DNA of 64,000 nt from Adiantum capillus-veneris. Its lineage: Eukaryota; Streptophyta; Polypodiopsida; Polypodiales; Pteridaceae. The translations under genes were made by a program, and so were the position numbers. Of this stretch, positions 1 to 11,255 are shown piece by piece (position 1 is the first letter of the stretch; every line of letters starts with the position of its first letter). Where the stretch lies: assembly GCA_014529385.2 (NCBI GenBank), contig CM043944.1:170337740-170401739 (forward strand). Reading direction: 5' to 3'. A model generated the notes under the pieces. The model was not told where the DNA came from. It did no database searches and saw nothing but the letters and a program-made list of their open reading frames with translations.

Positions 1-171
1 CCATCTTTAGATAGCTGTAGGAAGTTTTCTTTGTAGTTGGCAATCTTCGTGCCCAATTCTTGTGTAGGGTCTACCCATGTCCTCTTAGTATCCAGCTGTA
101 TAAGATCCTGACGGATGAATTTATTAATCTCCGTTCGTGTAATTGCCAGTGATGGAGCCACAAGAGAGTAT

Positions 172-177
<6 letters not shown>
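1..177 (-). pseudogene. LINE ORF2 C-terminal fragment (inverted copy)
   Basis: Read on the minus strand this encodes part of the region between the RT thumb and the terminal zinc-binding domain of the CT-associated LINE family (residues such as RQDLIQLDTKRTW). It matches the plus-strand fragment at 632-806 almost base for base. On the minus strand its 5' end abuts the (CT)n tract, the same arrangement as the other family members. Confidence 0.75.
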
Positions 178-262
<85 letters not shown>

Positions 263-354
263 GAGAGAGGGAAGAGAAGGGGGCACACGGGGGGGGGGGG
301 GGGGGGGGGGATTGTGAGAGGGGAGAGTGGAGTGTAGTTTTTTTTTTTTTTTTT
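175..354. repeat. (GA)n microsatellite, G22 run and T16 run
   Basis: A perfect (GA)n tract occupies about 175-259. It is followed by a short purine-rich stretch, a G homopolymer at 289-310 and a T homopolymer at 339-354. The apparent RERERE/SLSLSL open frames across it are microsatellite translation only. Confidence 0.95.
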
Positions 355-594
355 ATAAAAGGGAAAGAAAGGGAGAGAGAGGAGTGCTTAGGTGCCCCCC
401 CCAAAAAATAAAAAAAAAACCATGCAAAGCAATAGCGAGGTTTTTTTTTATTTTTTGGGGGGGGCGCCTAAGCACTCCTCTCTCTCCCTTTCTTTCCCTT
501 AAAAAAAAAAAAAAAAACCTACACTCCACTCTCCCCTCTCACAATCCCCCCCCGTGTGCCCAAACCTTCCCTTCCCTTGCGGACCCCTCTACCC

Positions 595-598
<4 letters not shown>

Positions 599-632
<34 letters not shown>
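599..632. repeat. (CT)n microsatellite
   Basis: A perfect CT dinucleotide tract immediately upstream of the plus-strand LINE fragment. It is the counterpart of the (GA)n at 175-259 in the palindrome. Confidence 0.95.
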
Positions 633-636
<4 letters not shown>

Positions 637-1140
637 ATACTCTCTTGTGGCTCCATCACTGGCAATTACACGAACGGAGATTAATAAATTCATCCGTCAG
701 GATCTTATACAGCTGGATACTAAGAGAACATGGGTAGACCCTACACAAGAATTGGGCACGAAGATGGCCGACTACAAGAAAAACTTCCTACAGCTATCTG
801 AAGATGGATTTGTGATTCGCCCGAGCTACATGGATACCCACCTGTCTCATGGTTTGAGATGTGCTATTGGTCAGATTCGTACATCCTCACACCAACTGGA
901 AATTGAATTTGGCAGATTTAGGGGAATCCCACCTGAGAGCAGAATTTGCAAGTTATGCGGAATGGAGCCGGAGACAGAATCCCAGCCATAGTGTGGGCTC
1001 TCCATTGCGACTCTCATCACCACAATTTTGGACCATCAAGAATCACTCATCAGCGACACAAATACTACATCACATGTAACTTTGGTCCCATATGTCATAC
1101 GATAAACAAATCTATCTATCTACCTCTCCCTCCCCCGTTG

Positions 1141-1144
<4 letters not shown>
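632..1144 (+). pseudogene. CT-family LINE copy A: ORF2 C-terminus, 3' part decayed
   Basis: The frame from 632 to about 985 encodes the ORF2 C-terminal region, including the conserved block YMDTHLSHGLRCAIGQIRTS (about 829-890) and the start of a C-x2-C zinc-binding motif (CKLCGMEPETE). After that the frame is lost. The region near 1,080 (ttggtcccatatgtca) is a degraded version of the family 3' tail. The copy is bounded by (CT)n tracts on both sides (599-632 and 1145-1182). It is strongly 5' truncated and cannot encode a working protein. Confidence 0.75.

Positions 1145-1182
<38 letters not shown>
1145..1182. repeat. (CT)n microsatellite between two LINE copies
   Basis: A perfect CT tract joins the degraded 3' end of copy A directly to the 5'-truncated start of copy B. 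Confidence 0.95.
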
Positions 1183-1184
<2 letters not shown>

Positions 1185-2725
1185 CACCCGAGGGCTTGCA
1201 ACGCCATCTTGAGGCCTTGGACGAATTCAGCACACACAGGGGGTTGACTGTGAACCTTGGCAAAACCAAGGTCATGATCTTTCACACATCCAGTGCAGTG
1301 AGGAGCGCTGCCACCTTCACAGCAGCAGGAGGACAGGTTGATGTAGTCACCTCCTATGTCTACCTTGGCATCACATTCACCAGCCTACCAGGACCCTTCA
1401 CTATGAGGCAGGCTGCTGCTGACAGGCTCACCCGAGGATATGCAGCTCTGACCATGCTAGAGCGGAGATGCCACCAGGCACACTTTCAGGAGCCCCGCAC
1501 GAAGGGGTGGCTTTTCGACACCTTAGTCACCCCGGCCCTGATGTACTCGGCGGCAGTATGGGCACCAGGATTGACAGCTGACCAGTGGACACAGCTTGAG
1601 AGGCCACAGGTATGTATGATCTCACGCTTGCTCCGCAGCAAGAAGACAGTGCCACATGACATTATTAGAGCCGAGCTCGCCACACCACCTATGGTTGTAG
1701 AGGCACTATTCCAGACAATCTGCTTCATCCAGAGGATGAGAGAGCTACCTCCTGACAGACTTACTCGTAGAGCATTTGAGGCAGCTATACAGCTATCAGA
1801 GAGTGGGCATGAGAGAGCATGGTACTCACAGGTCAGAGCATGGTTTGAGGGACACGGTCTTGACATGGAGAGCCTACCACCATTCCAGTACGACCCCCAC
1901 TCACCATCTGTTCACCTCTCTCGCAGTGAGAGGAACTTGGTATTGAGACAGGATCTGTGGCAGCTATACACTAGGAGAGTTTGGGAGTCACCTGGCTTGG
2001 GGACGAGGATGTCAGATTACAGAGACCAGTTTCTCACCATATTGTCTGGGGGGTTCATACAGAGACCACGCTATATGGACACATATATGCCACATAGCTC
2101 ACGGGTGGCGATTGGTCAGTTGAGAGTGGCTTCACACAGGTTAGAGATTGAGATCGGGAGACATACTGGTGTTCCCAGGGAGGAGCGAGTCTGCAGAGCC
2201 TGCACAGAGGAGGTGGAGAGTGAGGAGCACTTTGTATGTAGATGCAGAGCATACACTGAGATCAGAGGCAGGTTTGAGGCCTTATTCAGAGGACAGCCCA
2301 CTCTCCGAGAGATCATGGACTCTCGAGATCAGAGACAGCTTGGACGTTTCTTACTAGAGATACAGAGCCATCGGGACACACTACTACAGCCACGCACAGC
2401 TACGCAGACAGAGGGGAGACAGTCGCAGCTCACAGACTTCTTTCAGAGGATTGCCGCCCCTCCCTCACCAGACACTCAGAGGGGAGTGACACTCCCACAG
2501 GCGGAGGTGAGCCGAGCTAGACGACGACCACGAGTCACAGGCTACAGGGGCGCGAGCTCCCACCACCGACAGATCGAGGAGATCCGAGCCCGGGAGCGCC
2601 GTGCCACTGAGGAGCAAGTAGCTCAGATGAGGGCCGACCCGACAGCTTTCATCCGGGTAGCCTTGGCACCAGCCCCGCCCATGTACCACATCTTACATCC
2701 CCCCATTTGTACAGGATGGAGCTAG
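1183..2725 (+). CDS. CT-family LINE copy B: intact C-terminal half of ORF2 with PIP box
   Basis: One uninterrupted frame of about 514 codons runs from the (CT)n junction to a stop at 2725. It begins just after where the RT catalytic YADD should be (SPEGLQRH, then GLTVNLGKTKV, the RT motif following YADD). It continues through the RT thumb (FQEPRTKGWLFDTLVTPALMY) and a conserved connection block (YMDTYMPHSSRVAIGQLR). Next is a zinc-binding motif C-x2-C-x(8)-H-x4-C (CRACTEEVESEEHFVCRC). At 2420-2443 it has QSQLTDFF, a canonical PCNA-interaction motif, followed by a basic C-terminal tail. The protein diverges from the other copies but shares their architecture, so it is a separate subfamily. The first frame-compatible initiator is not a true start: the copy is 5' truncated and lacks the endonuclease and RT active sites. 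An open frame this long suggests recent insertion or a young subfamily. Confidence 0.8.
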
Positions 2726-2950
2726 ATAGCTTGATGCATTCTCATGATTGTACTACCTTGAGCATATAGACATGCATATACCCCTAGAGATAGAGCTCCA
2801 TCCCTCCTCAGATACTCCACTACCTACATTCAGTTCAGTTTTGTATCAGTTTTGGTTCATTTGTCTTTCCGATAGACGGATGACATACACACCATGTACA
2901 TTTGATTTGTCTCATAGGCCGATTTCGGCCTGACATAGACGTTAAAAATC
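2726..2950 (+). promoter_or_regulatory. LINE copy B 3' UTR with terminal hairpin
   Basis: The 3' UTR ends in the family tail. At 2916-2931 AGGCCGATTTCGGCCT forms a stem of up to seven pairs with a tiny loop. It is followed by a GACGTTAA box and then TTTC repeats that run into (TC)n. The same hairpin position occurs in the other copies with compensated base changes. It is the likely recognition element for the element's own reverse transcriptase, by analogy with stringent-type LINEs. Confidence 0.6.
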
Positions 2951-2960
2951 TTTCTTTCTT

Positions 2961-3002
<42 letters not shown>
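2951..3002. repeat. (TTTC)n then (TC)n microsatellite
   Basis: Four TTTC units are followed by about 19 TC units directly at the 3' end of LINE copy B. Confidence 0.95.
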
Positions 3003-3008
<6 letters not shown>

Positions 3009-3140
3009 CTCTCTCATTTTCCTTTGTACCCATGCATCGTATTATATCCACCAAGACTGTATCAGTTTGGTCTCATATGTCATTTTTACCTTATGAAAAT
3101 CCTTAATACAACATTTCATTCCATTTCGTTTCATTTGTCT
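3003..3140 (+). mobile_element. CT-family LINE copy C: 3' tail only
   Basis: Directly after the (TC)n tract, about 3,045-3,138 matches the family 3' tail: a ccaagactgtatcag segment, then ggtctcatatgtcat, ccttaatacaacatttcat and ATTTC-like repeats. The hairpin is degenerate. It is a very short 5'-truncated copy, third in a head-to-tail series with copies A and B. Confidence 0.6.
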
Positions 3141-3930
<790 letters not shown>

Positions 3931-5003
3931 TGGCCCACTCCACTGCAAAGAGGGGCGGCAATTGGCGGTGGTGGTAGGAGTAGGGACGGCACATGGTGGT
4001 AGTAAGTTAGCACCGCTAACCACCAGTGGTGGGCTAGGGTGGTGGGTGGTGATGGTTGCTAAGGGGCGACAATGGGAGGTAGTGGTGGTGGGATGGAAAA
4101 AAAAAAAAAAAGCTCGCTCCAAAGCTCGCTCCTTAACCGTCCCCCAAGAGATCGCCTCGCGTGTCCAGTCCCCTACGTCTGAGGAGGAGTGGAGGAGGGG
4201 TCGGGAGATGAGGCTGTGGGCCCCATCGGGGAGAGAGAGAGGGAACGAGAGGCGGAGGTGGAGGTGGGGGAGGTGGAGGAACTGAAGTGGACGGGGCCTC
4301 CTCAGGTGGGTCTTGCTGTAGGGGGTCAAAACGGTTCCTAGTCGAAACCTAGTGCTGCTGAGCTGCAGAAGGTCGGCCACCAGGGGGAGCAGTGGGGCGA
4401 GCCGTCCCTTGTCGGCGGCGGCTAGGCACCTGTTGCCTACCGTCAGCTATTTGAGCGTTGGTCTCAGTCAAGGTACCAGCTTGTGTGTCCTGTGTGTCTA
4501 GCTGCTGGGTGAGGTGTCTCCAGGACAATCCCAATCTCTGAGCCTATCCTGGACAAGAGTGGTAGGTACTCCCTCCTCAAACCGGGAAAGCAGACGGAGA
4601 TGGGAAGGTCCGCCTCCTCTACCAAAACGTCTGTAGCTGGATCGAAACCATGCCTCCACTGTCGAAAGTGGGCTCGAACTGCTCTGATGGCCAAGGGACT
4701 CATCGCGATGACCTTGGACGCTATCTCGGAGGTCTCGAACTCTATCTGATAGTAGCTCTGTCCGAGGAACCGAACATCCAAGATCTTGTCCACCTCGGCG
4801 AGAAGGCGGGCTTCGAGAAGACCGTGCACCTCTCCTCTGGTGCCGAGAATCTTGCAGATGACGGAAGTCGCTTGCAAGCGTTCCACCTCTGTTGCAAGGC
4901 TCGCTCTTTGTCGGCGAAAGAGAAAGTCAGATGGTGGGCTCTGCGGGGTCGGCCGAGGGGGCTTCCTAAGAGTCCCTTTGAGGTGAAGCATGAGCCTCCA
5001 TCA
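3931..5003 (-). pseudogene. LINE ORF1-like fragment with DUF4283-type domain (copy 1)
   Basis: On the minus strand a frame starts at an ATG near 5003 (MEAHASPQRDS), shifts frame once and continues to about 4464. It encodes a DUF4283-like RNA-binding domain: FLGQSYYQIEFETSE, then AMSPLAIRAVRAHFRQW, FDPATD and ISVCFPGLRREYLPLLSRI. This matches the fold pattern found at the N-terminus of plant LINE ORF1 and gag-like proteins. Downstream the frame becomes proline/serine-rich and ends against the (GA)n at 3840-3925. A second copy lies at about 35,000-36,640. No endonuclease or RT is attached. Whether it belongs to the same element as the CT-family ORF2 fragments is not shown. Confidence 0.6.
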
Positions 5004-5480
5004 GTGTGTGCTGCCGTGGAGAAAGGGCAAAATGACGATGATGAGAGGTGGCCCTCTTCTGGCCGAGCACGTCATAAGTGCTGACGAATTCAGCCGAGCA
5101 AGAGCAAGGGGGAGGGGGTGGGGGTTGCGATGCAGAAAAAGCAGCAGTGCGAGGCTGGGGTGGGCAGGCTGAGGCTCCGCGGGAGGGGGGCTGAGACGTG
5201 GCGGGCTGGGGCGGACGCGCTAAGGGCTGACTATGCGCTGTAGCTGCTGCGTGCTGGTGGAGATTGCAGGCAGTGTGCGGGCAGGTCAGGGCAGGGCAAG
5301 GCAAGGCAAGGCAGCGCGAGGGAGGCTCAGGGGGGGGGAGAGGGGGGTGCAGAGCGTGTGCAAGGGAATTGGGCGAGGGCAACAGCGAGCGTCAAGTGGC
5401 AGATCACCTTTTCTTTCACCACTTCCTTCCCATGTAGAAAAGTTTGCAGCCACCTGCGGATATTTTTGAGCTAACTTGAT
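5004..5480 (-). promoter_or_regulatory. GC-rich leader upstream of LINE ORF1 copy 1
   Basis: A G-rich (plus strand) stretch with many short GGCAGGGCA/GGCAAGGCAA-type repeats precedes the ORF1 start. The equivalent stretch upstream of the other ORF1 copy (36,641-36,890) has the same character. This suggests a shared LINE 5' UTR, possibly with internal promoter function. The alternative open frames here are compositional artefacts. Confidence 0.4.
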
Positions 5481-5607
5481 TGTGTTTTGCAGATAAAATC
5501 GTAGACGGTTACTTTTCTTTCGAGAGGGGGGTAGAATCTGGAAGCGCTATCTTGCTCTATCTTTTCTTGGCAGGGCCTGTATGCTTTCAGAAAAGCACAC
5601 GCTTGAA

Positions 5608-5619
5608 GCTCTGATACCA
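5608..5619 (-). other. Primer-binding site (initiator tRNA-Met type)
   Basis: On the minus strand this reads TGGTATCAGAGC, the canonical plant retrotransposon primer-binding site complementary to the 3' end of initiator tRNA-Met. It lies one base beyond the end of the LTR at 5621. Confidence 0.85.
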
Positions 5620-5620
5620 G

Positions 5621-6267
5621 TGAAAAGGGGATTGGCACCACGTGCCAACTGAAAAGAATAGAATTTTAACATTTGAAAGAGCTGAACTCCCGAGATACAG
5701 AGTGGTGGAGTTCCACTCCCACACGGCAATGGCCCGTGCCCCTTCCGGTATTTCTTATATTGCTTCCACCAAGTACAACTTTGAGGGTCTTCTCCGGTTC
5801 TCCCGCGGGTAGGATGTAGAGAGAGAACCCACAACACTTATTTAAAGACCCTTGGCCTATCCAAAAGCAATTAGATGAAAAGTAAAACTTCTAAAATCAT
5901 CTGGTCCTGAAGTCAACGCTCAAAGCTGTTAGCATGAATTCCGGGATTTCCATACAGCTTAGGTGGAAAAGGAAATCCGGGATTGTCCGTACAACATGCC
6001 ATGTCATCAACCTTCATGCAATTTTGAGTGTGTGTGGTTTTGCTGTATATGAGGGTTTTAGGCCCCTCGGCCAAGGTTCTGCAAGTTGGTTGGGTCAAGA
6101 TTTTTAATTTTAACTCCTTTTTAGTCTTTAGGCCACTTGGCCGGGATCTGTAAGCTAGAAAGTCTTCTTCTTCTTCTCTTGCTTCTTCTGTTAGGGTTTA
6201 GGCCCCTAGGTCAAGATCTGCAGGTCGGCCCGCTTCTCGGGGGTTACCACGTCATCAGGTTGTGACA
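5621..6267 (-). mobile_element. LTR of a Ty3/gypsy-like retrotransposon, minus strand
   Basis: On the minus strand this unit starts TGTCACAACC and ends CCCCTTTTCA, followed by the primer-binding site. That gives a 647-bp LTR with TG...CA ends. A TATA-like TTTAAATA lies around 5839-5848. The upstream (U3) part carries three related copies of a roughly 28-bp motif, centred near 6,070, 6,135 and 6,205. About 60 bp of internal leader remain to the left of the primer site. The rest of the element is gone and a LINE ORF1 fragment follows. Confidence 0.75.
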
Positions 6268-6554
6268 GCCCAAATCCAAACAATTAATTGAAGTGCACTG
6301 CGATACTTTACATGATTTCACTAGAGCAAGAGGGTTATATGGTAGCTTCCTTGAGTGGATGAGTCAAAGGTGCAATTTGCATACGTCATCTATGAGGAGG
6401 AAGTTACAGTTGCTGTACATTCTCTATGGGCGGATATACTATCTTTTTGAAATGGATTGTCAATAGGACAAACCATCAATGTTTAAGGTACTCTTACACA
6501 AAGAAAATTATATGAGAACCAAATGTGCTGCTTGATTTTTCTTATTCAATTTTA

Positions 6555-6741
6555 GGTTTTGCATACTTTTGGAAGTAAGAACCTAGTGGTAGATGCCCTC
6601 TCTAGAAGACCTAAAATATATGCAGTCACTTCAGTATACCGTCAAAAACTACGATCACTTTCTGAGATGTATCAAACAGAGCTTGATTTTTCTGCAGTCA
6701 GGGATAAGTTACGGCCTGGAGAGAATGCCTCTCCACAATAG
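6555..6741 (+). pseudogene. Gypsy RNase H C-terminal remnant
   Basis: A 60-codon frame contains HTFGSKNLVVDALSRRP, the conserved end of the Ty3/gypsy RNase H domain (usual form N-x-V-A-DALSR). It is followed by a short linker resembling the one before integrase (KIYAVTSVYRQKL). The alanine before DALSR is replaced by valine. Nothing else of the element is attached. Confidence 0.65.
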
Positions 6742-7829
6742 ATTCAGGATGTTTATATGTACTGCCAGCATGTTATCTGTATGGCAGGGCCACAAAGATG
6801 AACAAGGCATCATCAAGCTTCAGGAGATCAGAGGCTGAGAGAGTGACTCGGAGTTATTCATCCCACCTCGCAAAGTCGAGCATTGGAAGCTCATTATTTA
6901 TAGTATCTTTTTGGGTGGTGAGCCTTGGAGGACCTTATACTGGCAAGACATAGGCTAGAGCTCTCCTTACATCTGAACATGTGTTTATTAACATTGGATT
7001 ATACTTATTGGACACGATAATTATCAGCAGTCTAGAAATTCAAGTAAATTGCATTGAAGAGACAAAAATAAATTCAAGACCTCATTCAAGGTGCATGGCT
7101 ATGTTAGTGGGTATGGGATAGTGTTTGGTCAAAACTATGCATGGTGCCAACTAATGTGCATGTTGTCTAGTGAATGACCACCTGTGATTGGTGCTCAAAG
7201 TGGTGCATAAAAGAATGTAATTTGCATACCTATAAATAGCTACGTTGACACACTTAATAATAAAAAGCATAAGTAGGGAGTATTTTATGAAAATATTTCA
7301 TGAAACCAAAAGGTTTACAGTTATGGTGGGTACATTTTCTGTGGATTCATGGATCAGGACAATGACGCTTGGGTGCATTGACTTCCTTGGAGAACCTATG
7401 TATGAAACTATGGCACTTCTTTTACCAAAGATGCATGATGAAGTGCTACCAAATTTGGAGATGAATAAATCTGAATGGAAATCTTTTACCTCAAATGGCT
7501 CAGCTCTTGTGGTATTATGTCTGCCTTCATAGCTTTGTAGTTGTAAAAACAGATACTTGACACTGTTCAAGGTGCTGTGTGCTGCCTTTTTCTTTTTTAC
7601 ACTTTAAACTGATTGTAAGTTTGAGTTGTGGTGGATTGGTGTACATTTTTTTATTGTATTTGATTGTTTGTTGATACTTGTAACATTTTGATATACCCTT
7701 AATGCTATGACTCCTACATTGGTGTGAAACCTCAAAACAAAAAACTCAGTCAGACAATTAATTTTTTAGGTGCCAAAATTTCTCCATTCTTTGTCCATTT
7801 AAATTTTATAAGATTTCACTTGAGCCAAG

Positions 7830-7935
7830 AAATGAAATGTTATATTAACATTGTAGAAAGGCCAAAATGACCTATGAGACCAAGAGTTGCAACTGTATCA
7901 GATGTGATACAATCATCTGAGATAAAGCATAAAAG
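7830..7935 (-). mobile_element. CT-family LINE 3' tail, minus strand
   Basis: On the minus strand this reads through a tgtatcacatctgatac segment, ttggtctcat, the hairpin AGGTCATTTTGGCCT (complement at 7859-7873), a GTTAATATAACATTTCATTTC end and no longer tail. It is a severely 5'-truncated copy. Unlike the others it has no adjacent (CT)n tract. Confidence 0.7.
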
Positions 7936-9544
7936 GAAACATCCTAGATCCTAAAATAATCCCAGCAGGAAAGGTAATGAAGTTGGAAGGCAAGTAGGAT
8001 ACAATCTCATGTTACAAATTGTAGAATGGGGGGATGGAAAGAGAGCTCACTTATTGATCTAGCATTCTCATAGTCTTTGTTTTAGTTGTAGATTTCTAGT
8101 ATCCTTGCATAAACCCACAAGATCCTTTGGGAAGCTCTATTTTCTACCAGATATAAAACCTTGCAAGGCTATCCTTAGTTGCCGAGTGTTATTACATGCC
8201 ACCAATTTGTTTGAGGCCTTCCTCCAACAAGCGTCTCCTTGTTTTTCAATCTTGCAACTTCTGGGTTCGACTGCAAACAATATTTCAAGGCAAATGAACA
8301 ACATGGACATATGATGACTTATTTGTCTCTTTGTCTGATTACAACTTTCCTGACTATTCAGAATTCTCAGCTAACAAAGACCCATATATTACATGCACAT
8401 ATATGCACACATTTTACATAGAGAAAAGTGCATAAATAGACCTCCACACACACAAAACATCGATTAGCAGTTGGAAAATTCAGTGTGGGGAAAATTACAA
8501 AAAGTGGAAGCCCCGGAGATGGATGATCAAGAGTGGCAATATGTTCATGGGCGCATACAAGCCGGCAAGATCAATCTGCTAGTCTAGGGGTGAGGCACCA
8601 GCCTTCCTAGTAGCGAGTTTCCTTGGGGAGCCGTTTTGACCCTTTGATGCACTAGGTATAGCAAGAAAAGTGTGATGTAATGTGTGCTTTCTAGTGTGGG
8701 TGGCTCTCAATGTAGTATGCATGAAATCTCACTCACATACAAGTCAGTACCGAGAGATTAAGCACCACGAATAGCAACCAATGGAAAAAGATTAAGACAC
8801 AAGACAATAGTGGATAAAATAGGCTTATGAACAATAAACAATAAAGGCAACCACAATAGACTTAGAATCACAAAGTATCAACTACAAGTGTTTGGCTGGG
8901 AACACTCTTAGCTTTAGACCAAGAGCCTATAGGGATCATAGCAGCTAAAATACATGTATTTTATTTAAGTACAGTACTCTACGTTTTGAAAAGTTGTGTG
9001 TTGCTAAATAAACTTTTTTTCTTATTTTTTTGAGTAATTTCTATGTTTTGAGATTAGGATATTTAATTGTGTGCACTTGATCGTAAGGTTAGGAATTGTA
9101 GATCTATTGGAATTATTAAAAGCCATCAGGATCGGACATCTTAAGTCATATGATAGGTGACATTAAGCATGGTGAAGGGGTTGTACCGTTAGTTTGGTAA
9201 GAGAGACCGGGAAAGTGATATTCCTGATGCGTCATGTGATGGGTGAAGGGAGCATTAGAAAGGGGATATTGGCAAGAAATTTGAACCGGAAAAGGCAATA
9301 TGCGTAAAGATGCAAGCACAAGGAAAGTAGATGCTTTTCTGCGAGGAATCTGTGTTTGCATTGCATCTGTGCCTGAGAAATGCATCCAGGGACGCGCGGA
9401 ATGTGACTGTATAGCATCACTGAGTTTTGTCCAGGTTTACATCTTTTTTAAAAAGTGATCGGCCGCCCAATTAAAATATAAAGAAAGGTTTAATAATAAA
9501 AAAACCAGCGTTGGCTCCATATGGCTGAAAATAACCAAGATCGT

Positions 9545-9545
<1 letters not shown>

Positions 9546-9593
<48 letters not shown>
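9546..9593. repeat. (CT)n tract inside the chromovirus LTR
   Basis: Perfect CT repeat about 80 bp upstream of the LTR TATA box. The same tract is found at the same place in the LTR copies at 12,973 and 20,910, so it is a constitutive part of this LTR family. Confidence 0.95.
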
Positions 9594-9595
<2 letters not shown>

Positions 9596-9674
9596 TCTCA
9601 GCAAAACAGTCGCCAGCTGCCCATGCTATTGGAAGCGGTACCCCTCCCAGCCATTCCTGCAGTCGTCAAGAGCC

Positions 9675-9681
9675 TATAAAA
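9675..9681 (+). promoter_or_regulatory. LTR TATA box
   Basis: TATAAAA within gagcctataaaagcagccc. The same sequence is conserved at 15,283 and 21,067 in the other LTR copies. Confidence 0.75.
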
Positions 9682-10093
9682 GCAGCCCACACTCTCTCTC
9701 AGTCTCCTAGAAGCACCAGCGCTAGCAACAAGGAGCACCTCCGCTGGGAATCTGCAAGTGATCGAGAGAAGCTAGTACACGGAGTTCGTTTTCCAGTACT
9801 TGAAGCGACAGGTACTGATTGTAAATTCGCGATACGAGTTGTTGTTTCGTATTTGTGCTTTTGCAGGTACTCCATCACGGAGAAGGAGCAAAGAGACCTC
9901 GGCATATACTGAAGGATTCTGGGAACGGAACCGGGAACGGTCCGTAGGGCTTCACACTCTAGGAACAGACGGAAACAGAATTGAGAGCTCGTCTCTAGGG
10001 AATTCCGTGCAAGGGAAGGAATCGACCATTGAATTTTATGATTTAGAACAGAGGGGTCACTCCGGTTCTTGTGCTTGTAAAAAGATTCTTCCT

Positions 10094-10099
10094 AATAAA
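10094..10099 (+). terminator. LTR polyadenylation signal
   Basis: AATAAA in a conserved context (cctaataaagattctc), repeated at 15,704 and 21,486 in the other LTR copies. Confidence 0.6.
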
Positions 10100-10150
10100 G
10101 ATTCTCTCTTGGGGGGGGGGGGAACCAACCCATCTTCACGTTTGTGACAG

Positions 10151-10166
10151 TGGTATTAGTGCTCGG
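10151..10166 (+). other. Primer-binding site of chromovirus element 1
   Basis: TGGTATTAGTGCTCGG starts two bases after the LTR end. It resembles the initiator tRNA-Met primer site with two or three changes. Confidence 0.75.
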
Positions 10167-10479
10167 ATTCCTCTTTTTCTTTGCAAAGGAGGAGGATTCC
10201 AGAGAGGAACGAGAAGAAGCAACTGAAGAACCGCTAAAGACGAACTTCAACAAGTACAAGTTCAACTCGCGGAATGGCAGCAACTTCTTACGCTGCCGGC
10301 TATCCAATAGGCTTTGGAAGGAAACAAGAAGCCGCAAGCAACAGATGCCGATGGGCATCAAGCAAATTCTGCCGATGGTAGCAACCGGCAGGAGGAAGAT
10401 GCGGAAAGAGGTGCCGAAGCACACAAGGGATCTCCGGTTCAGGGCAAACGGCCTTCTAACAGCAAGGACCAAGAAAAAG

Positions 10480-11040
10480 AATTGTCTCACTTAATTCAAG
10501 GAGTCTATATCTCCTCTCCATCATACTCTCTTGATTCTACCACTACATCTACTTCTCATACAGTATCTAAATCTTCTCCAAAGAAGAAACTCCTACTACG
10601 TCCCTGATTCTACTACTACATCTACTTCTCATACAGTATCTAAATCTTCTCCAAAGAAGAAAACTCCTACTACTTCCGTACGTCATACTAAAGAGAAGCC
10701 CAAGTTCAAGAAGAATAACCACAAGCGTCACAGTAAGATGCTGGTTTTCAAATCCGATGACAAGGATGTCGAGTTTGACAACTACATCGGACAGAGAGAC
10801 ATCTCCAAGGCACTGTCTATCATCAGGCCAATGGGAACTTCATCGAAACATCCAAGTTGTGTCATGCTGGGATGCATTTCAAGGAGACAGCAAGCAACTG
10901 GTGGTTAGCCAAGATTTTGGATGGTACACAAGCCAGAACGTGGGCTCAATTCAAAACCGAGTTTTATGGACAATTTCTTCCGCTCAACTTCGAAAAGGAC
11001 ATTCGGAAGTACAACTTCATCTCTTTGAAAACTGAAGAAC
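10480..11040 (+). pseudogene. Chromovirus element 1 gag, broken
   Basis: After a serine/threonine-rich N-terminal part (a tandemly duplicated block around 10,530-10,660 encodes TTSTSHTVSKSSPKKK twice) comes a gag domain. It is split over two frames: VEFDNYIGQRDISKALSII near 10,770, then MHFKETASNWWLAKI and TWAQFKTEFYGQFLP from about 10,872. The matching, better preserved gag is at 21,768-22,064. The zinc knuckle is missing: the frame jumps to protease-like sequence near 11,090, so an internal deletion removed the gag C-terminus and most of the protease. Confidence 0.7.
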
Positions 11041-11089
11041 GCTTGGGCCTCACATCGGCTCAGCTTGGACCTCCAGTCACTTCAAGATC

Positions 11090-11255
11090 GGCATTCGAGG
11101 GGTTGACTACTAATGCAACTCCTGTGCAAGGACAACTCAATCTTCGGATTGTCGGGTATAAGGACCACAAGTCATGCTTGATGGCACCCATCGGGGGATG
11201 TGATATCATCTTGGTTATGCCATGGCTCTACCATATGCAAGTGGTCCAAGATTAA
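11090..11255 (+). pseudogene. Chromovirus element 1 protease C-terminal remnant
   Basis: The residues GCDIILVMPWLYHMQ correspond to the conserved C-terminal strand of the gypsy aspartic protease (usual form D-I-I-L-G-M-x-W-L). The catalytic D-S/T-G part is absent. It is fused in frame to the truncated gag. Confidence 0.6.

Larger units (their letters stand above)
1..806. repeat. Large near-perfect palindrome (inverted repeat, arms of about 400 bp)
   Basis: The sequence from position 1 to about 418 is repeated in inverse orientation from about 440 to 806, with a central spacer of roughly 20 bp around 421-439. Each arm holds, from outside in, a LINE ORF2 fragment, a (GA)n/(CT)n tract, a G/C run, a poly-T/A run and a C-rich block. 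The coding part of the arms differs at only a handful of positions in about 177, but the simple-sequence tracts differ in length. The left arm meets the window edge, so it may be longer. It could be a real inverted duplication or a palindromic read artefact. Confidence 0.85.
6268..8538. other. Gene-poor stretch with two element scraps
   Basis: No convincing gene. It contains a gypsy RNase H remnant (6,555-6,741) and a LINE 3' tail (7,830-7,935). An open frame at 7,245-7,532 (95 codons) has no recognised domain and no supporting signals. The remainder is AT-rich unassigned sequence. Confidence 0.6.
8539..10149 (+). mobile_element. 5' LTR (5' end missing) of chromovirus element 1
   Basis: This block is homologous to 19,787-21,559 along its full length, diverging in places, and ends GTTTGTGACA immediately before a primer-binding site. 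It carries an internal (CT)n tract (9546-9593), a TATA box (9675-9681) and an AATAAA signal (10094-10099). Compared with the LTR copy ending at 15,845 it lacks about 95 bp just before its 3' end. The first roughly 580 bp of the LTR, as seen at 19,211, are missing or replaced. Confidence 0.75.

Noticed and set aside
115-411. Long open frames of RERERE or SLSLSL type across (GA)n/(CT)n (also at 3,100-4,380, 20,760-21,117, 51,615-52,087)
   Set aside because: A dinucleotide repeat has no stop codon in several frames. The frames are compositional artefacts with no domain.
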